Source of the DNA: Ignavibacteriales bacterium
Lineage (GTDB): Bacteria; Bacteroidota; Ignavibacteria; Ignavibacteriales; Ignavibacteriaceae
Assembly: GCA_016707115.1 (NCBI GenBank)
Contig: JADJIH010000006.1
Span: 62,001 to 126,000 of the forward strand
Reading direction: 5' to 3'
DNA length: 64,000 bases
A program made the translations under genes and the position numbers. The first letter of the stretch is position 1. Every line of letters begins with the position of its first letter. Below the pieces are notes generated by a model. That model was not told the origin of the DNA, searched no databases, and saw only the letters and a program-made list of their open reading frames with translations. Positions 61,554 through 64,000 of this stretch are shown one piece after another.

Positions 61554-62690
61554 ATGAAACCTTCCGAACGTTTGCTTTCGCTTGATGTGTTCAGAGGAAT
61601 TACAATTATGGGAATGATACTTGTAAATAACCCTGGAACATGGGGCGCAGTTTATCCACCTTTATTGCATGCAAAGTGGCATGGCTGCACACCTACAGAT
61701 TTAATTTTTCCATTCTTTCTTTTTATAGTTGGAGTAGCAATTTCATATTCGCTTAGCAAGAGAAAAGCACAGGGCGGTGATATGAAAAGTTTATACCTGA
61801 ATATTTTTAGAAGAACTATTATTCTTTTTGGTTTAGGAATTATACTGGCAGGATTTCCGTTCGGACTTTTATTCGGACACGAGTTTTCCTGGAGTACCAT
61901 TCGAATTCCCGGTGTGCTTCAAAGAATCGCAATCGTTTATATGATTTCATCAATTCTATTTCTTACAACAAATACAAAATTTCAATATTGGTTTACCGGG
62001 ACTATATTAATTATTTATGCAATGTTAATGAGTCTGATTCCAGTACCCGGAGTAGGATACGCAAACTATGAACCAACAACTAATTTAGCTGCTTGGTTAG
62101 ATAATCTTTTACTAAACGGTCATCTCTGGTCAGGAACAAAAGTTTGGGATCCAGAAGGAATACTTTCAACACTTCCTGCAATTGGATCTGCAATGCTTGG
62201 AATCTTTACAGGCAATTGGCTAAGAAGTGAAAAAGATCAGACAACAAAAACTGTTTGGCTTTTTGTTTGGGGAAGTGTTTTAATGGTTGCAGGATATGTT
62301 TGGGATGGTTGGTTCCCAATCAATAAAAATATCTGGACCAGTTCTTATGTTTTATATACAGCGGGACTTGCATTAAATTTTCTTGCTTTCTGTTATTGGT
62401 TCATTGATGTAAAAAAAGTTACCTGGTGGATAAAACCATTTCAGGTTTATGGAATGAATGCAATTACGGTTTTCTTTCTTTCCGGAATTGTTGGAAGGAT
62501 AATGTATATGGTTAAATGGAACGGAACAGATGGAAGTGTTGTTACAATTAAAAGTTACTTGTTCGATAATTTCTTTTTATCATGGTTAGAACCAATTAAT
62601 GCTTCATTAGCCTGGGCTGTAGTTTATATTTTGATTTGGCTTGGGTTGATGTGGATACTTTACGCTAAGAAAATATTTATAAAGGTTTGA
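61554..62690 (+). CDS. NagX/HGSNAT-like membrane acyltransferase (DUF5009)
   Basis: 378 residues with about 10-11 membrane helices. The N-terminus 'RLLSLDVFRGITIMGMILVNNPGTWGAVYPPLLHAKWHGCTPTDLIFPFFLFIVGVAISYSLSKR' is typical of heparan-alpha-glucosaminide N-acetyltransferase and of bacterial DUF5009/NagX; His39 and Asp49-type residues in the 'HAKWHGCTPTD' loop match the active-site His of HGSNAT. HGSNAT transfers acetyl from acetyl-CoA to a glucosamine sugar across the membrane; NagX belongs to GlcNAc-utilisation loci. With the GlcNAc-kinase and permease genes nearby, amino-sugar acetylation is likely. The start codon at 61554 follows an AT-rich leader. Confidence 0.9.
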   Translation: MKPSERLLSLDVFRGITIMGMILVNNPGTWGAVYPPLLHAKWHGCTPTDLIFPFFLFIVGVAISYSLSKRKAQGGDMKSLYLNIFRRTIILFGLGIILAGFPFGLLFGHEFSWSTIRIPGVLQRIAIVYMISSILFLTTNTKFQYWFTGTILIIYAMLMSLIPVPGVGYANYEPTTNLAAWLDNLLLNGHLWSGTKVWDPEGILSTLPAIGSAMLGIFTGNWLRSEKDQTTKTVWLFVWGSVLMVAGYVWDGWFPINKNIWTSSYVLYTAGLALNFLAFCYWFIDVKKVTWWIKPFQVYGMNAITVFFLSGIVGRIMYMVKWNGTDGSVVTIKSYLFDNFFLSWLEPINASLAWAVVYILIWLGLMWILYAKKIFIKV

Positions 62691-62733
62691 TAAAAAAAAT
62701 ACATGCAAAAAAATATAGTTAAGGGTTTAATTA

Positions 62734-63252
62734 ATGAAACAGATTTTAATGATAATTTTATTTTCTTCTTTAATGTTTGCTCAGCAAAATCCGCCAACAA
62801 CAGTTAAGTATGTTGATCTTAAAAGGTATGTTGGACTTTGGTACGAAGTTGCAAAAATTCCAAATAGTTTTCAGGATCAATGTATAAAGAATACAACAGC
62901 AAAATATACATTAACTGAGGATGGTGAAATTAAAGTTACTAACTCTTGCATAGATGAAGATGGTGAGGTTGATGATGCAAGTGGAGTAGTAAGAGTTGTT
63001 GATAAAAAATCCAATGCAAAATTAGAAGTAAGCTTTGTAAGTTTTCTGGGTTGGCGTCCATTCTGGGGTGATTACTGGATAATTGGTCTGGACGAAAATT
63101 ATCAATGGGCTATTGTTGGAACTCCCAACAGAAAATATGGTTGGGTTCTTAGTCGTACTCCAAATTTAGATAACACTACTTTGGACAAAATTTTTGGGAT
63201 TATTAAAGATCAAGGGTATGATCCTAAAAAATTCGAGATATCTAAACAATAA
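62734..63252 (+). CDS. Bacterial lipocalin (Blc-like)
   Basis: 172 residues with a signal peptide (about 1-16, ending LMFAQ). The lipocalin signature 'YVGLWYEVAKIPNSFQDQC' (GxW) is at about 32-50; Cys50 and a second Cys in 'TNSCIDEDG' may form a disulfide. The middle 'GDYWIIGLDENYQWAIVGTPNRKYGWVLSRTP' is the Blc box. There is no lipobox, so unlike E. coli Blc it is probably soluble in the periplasm. It binds lipids or other hydrophobic ligands. It follows NagX by 43 bp on the same strand, so they may be co-transcribed. Confidence 0.95.
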   Translation: MKQILMIILFSSLMFAQQNPPTTVKYVDLKRYVGLWYEVAKIPNSFQDQCIKNTTAKYTLTEDGEIKVTNSCIDEDGEVDDASGVVRVVDKKSNAKLEVSFVSFLGWRPFWGDYWIIGLDENYQWAIVGTPNRKYGWVLSRTPNLDNTTLDKIFGIIKDQGYDPKKFEISKQ

Positions 63253-63278
63253 ATATTTTAACATTTCGTTTTTAATAT

Positions 63279-63308
63279 CCTTCGAGGCTGTTGGATAAAC
63301 CTCGAAGG
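63279..63308 (+). terminator. Hairpin after the lipocalin gene
   Basis: CCTTCGAGG and CCTCGAAGG form a 9-bp stem with a 12-nt loop 27 bp after the lipocalin stop. The downstream tail (TTCTATCC) is weak in T, so termination would be partial. It probably ends the NagX-lipocalin unit. Confidence 0.6.
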
Positions 63309-63516
63309 TTCTATCCAAAATATCTGCTCTATAAAGTTTATTCTTGGCAAAACCTATTCTTTTCTTAAATCAAATTGTTTCAAAAGTGTTTCAAGCGAAA
63401 CGATTTGCGCATATTCGTTTTCTACTATTTGCAACGTTTTTCTCATTATTGATAAGAGCAATGAACAGTACGTTTCATATTTGATACAAATAATGCTTGA
63501 TAATGACAAAAATTAG

Positions 63517-63532
63517 TGGCACAAAGATTGGA
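63517..63532 (+). promoter_or_regulatory. Sigma-54-like promoter element (weak)
   Basis: TGGCACAAAGATTGGA has the -24 box TGGCAC and the right spacing, but the -12 box reads TTGG instead of TTGC, so the usually invariant GC is broken. It lies 45 bp before the cytochrome start. A weak or non-functional site is as likely as a real one. Confidence 0.25.
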
Positions 63533-63576
63533 CAAGCTTAAGCACTAAATAATTTTATGTATTTAAGGAAAATGAT

Positions 63577-64000
63577 ATGAAAAAGCTCCTTTTACTCTTT
63601 GTGATTCCACTTTTTACATTTTTTATAGGATGCTCAGAGGATAAAGATGATGATCAGCCTACTGACACAACAAATAAAGAAGTAGCATCTTGTGAAGGAT
63701 GCCATACAAATTATGCACATCTTAAAGTTGTCTATACACCAGATCCTCCATCAACAGGTGGTGGCGGTTGCGGTGGAGAAACTCCACATGTAGAGCCTTA
63801 TGATAGAGTTTTTATGGGAGGTTCCGGTTATGCAGATTTTAAAAGTGATATACACGGAAAAATTCCTTGTACAGCTTGTCATAATGGAGTAGATAAAACA
63901 GCTGACAAAACAGTAGCTCACTCTGGCGATTTTATGAAAAAACCAACATCAGATGCCGTTGCAAAATGCGGTAGCTGCCATCCTGATATTGCCTCAAAAT
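63577..64000 (+). CDS. Multiheme cytochrome c lipoprotein, C-terminus off the window
   Basis: The first 141 residues of an open frame that continues past the window. ATG 63577 has AAGGA 8 nt upstream. The signal ends F-F-I-G-C (Cys19, lipobox), followed by a charged spacer and a Gly-rich stretch. Three heme c motifs CxxCH are present: C39-EGC-H, C98-TAC-H and C131-GSC-H; more are likely beyond the edge. Distal ligands could be His residues in 'NYAHLKVV' and 'KTVAHSGDF'. A membrane-anchored periplasmic or surface electron carrier is implied. Class not assigned. Confidence 0.9.
   Translation, partial: MKKLLLLFVIPLFTFFIGCSEDKDDDQPTDTTNKEVASCEGCHTNYAHLKVVYTPDPPSTGGGGCGGETPHVEPYDRVFMGGSGYADFKSDIHGKIPCTACHNGVDKTADKTVAHSGDFMKKPTSDAVAKCGSCHPDIASK

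Larger units (their letters stand above)
63253..63576. other. Intergenic region before the cytochrome gene
   Basis: 324 bp. It holds a terminator-like hairpin (63279-63308), a small GTTTC-AAGC-GAAAC palindrome (63389-63402) and a sigma-54-like element (63517-63532). No ORF of interest is seen. Confidence 0.6.

Noticed and set aside
1..64000. tRNA or rRNA genes, prophage, integrase or insertion sequence other than the RAYT
   Set aside because: I looked for T-loop motifs, rRNA-like stretches, integrase and DDE transposase motifs on both strands and saw none. A covariance search would be needed to exclude tRNAs firmly.

Overview
The window is AT-rich chromosomal DNA that looks like a member of the Ignavibacteria / Chlorobi side of the Bacteroidota. 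The evidence is a C-terminal type IX secretion sorting domain of the 'NYPNPFNPST ... GVYLYRI' kind, many periplasmic reg_prop/Y_Y_Y sensors, lipoproteins with SxxC/GxxC-type lipoboxes, and the absence of any phage, plasmid or rRNA signal. Both ends cut through genes: an MFS permease at the left and a multiheme cytochrome at the right.

Layout. 1-4216: the start of a PAT/AmpG-like permease and seven small minus-strand genes, six of them exported (Rid-like lipoprotein, VOC, two NTF2-like, two unassigned). 4463-8665: a 1400-residue hybrid two-component receptor. 9188-14848: an exported 165-residue protein and a ~1700-residue modular T9SS cargo (LamG, beta-helix, metalloprotease, VWA, six GLYYQG repeats, sorting domain). 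14983-31771: a partner-switching island with five SpoIIE/PP2C phosphatases (three on reg_prop periplasmic receptors, one with GAF-like input, one with an NTF2 domain plus four tandem sensor repeats), one RsbW-like kinase and two STAS antagonists. 31854-33092: an unknown protein and aquaporin Z. 33383-33570: a probable structured minus-strand RNA with its own terminator. 33816-39798: a TolC-MFP-RND efflux operon ending in a PII-like gene. 40361-44245: exported proteins of mostly unknown role and a histidine phosphatase. 44314-47065: GlcD/GlcF oxidase.

47069-62690 combines lysine biosynthesis (lysA) with what reads as a peptidoglycan and amino-sugar salvage neighbourhood: an amidase-NamZ fusion lipoprotein, a BadF-type GlcNAc kinase, an AmpG-like permease, an M3 dipeptidase, an NlpC/P60 endopeptidase, a transglutaminase-like protein and a NagX-like membrane acyltransferase. 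PhyH and NhaC genes are interspersed. All the palindromic intergenic repeats I found lie in this part. Two of them bracket a REP-associated tyrosine transposase. The right end carries a lipocalin and the cytochrome.

The most notable system is the partner-switching island. The reg_prop sensor architecture that normally drives histidine kinases is here wired to PP2C phosphatases, several of them apparently converging on one kinase and two antagonists, with no sigma factor in the window. The second is the structured RNA at 33383-33570, whose strand can be assigned from G-U wobble asymmetry.
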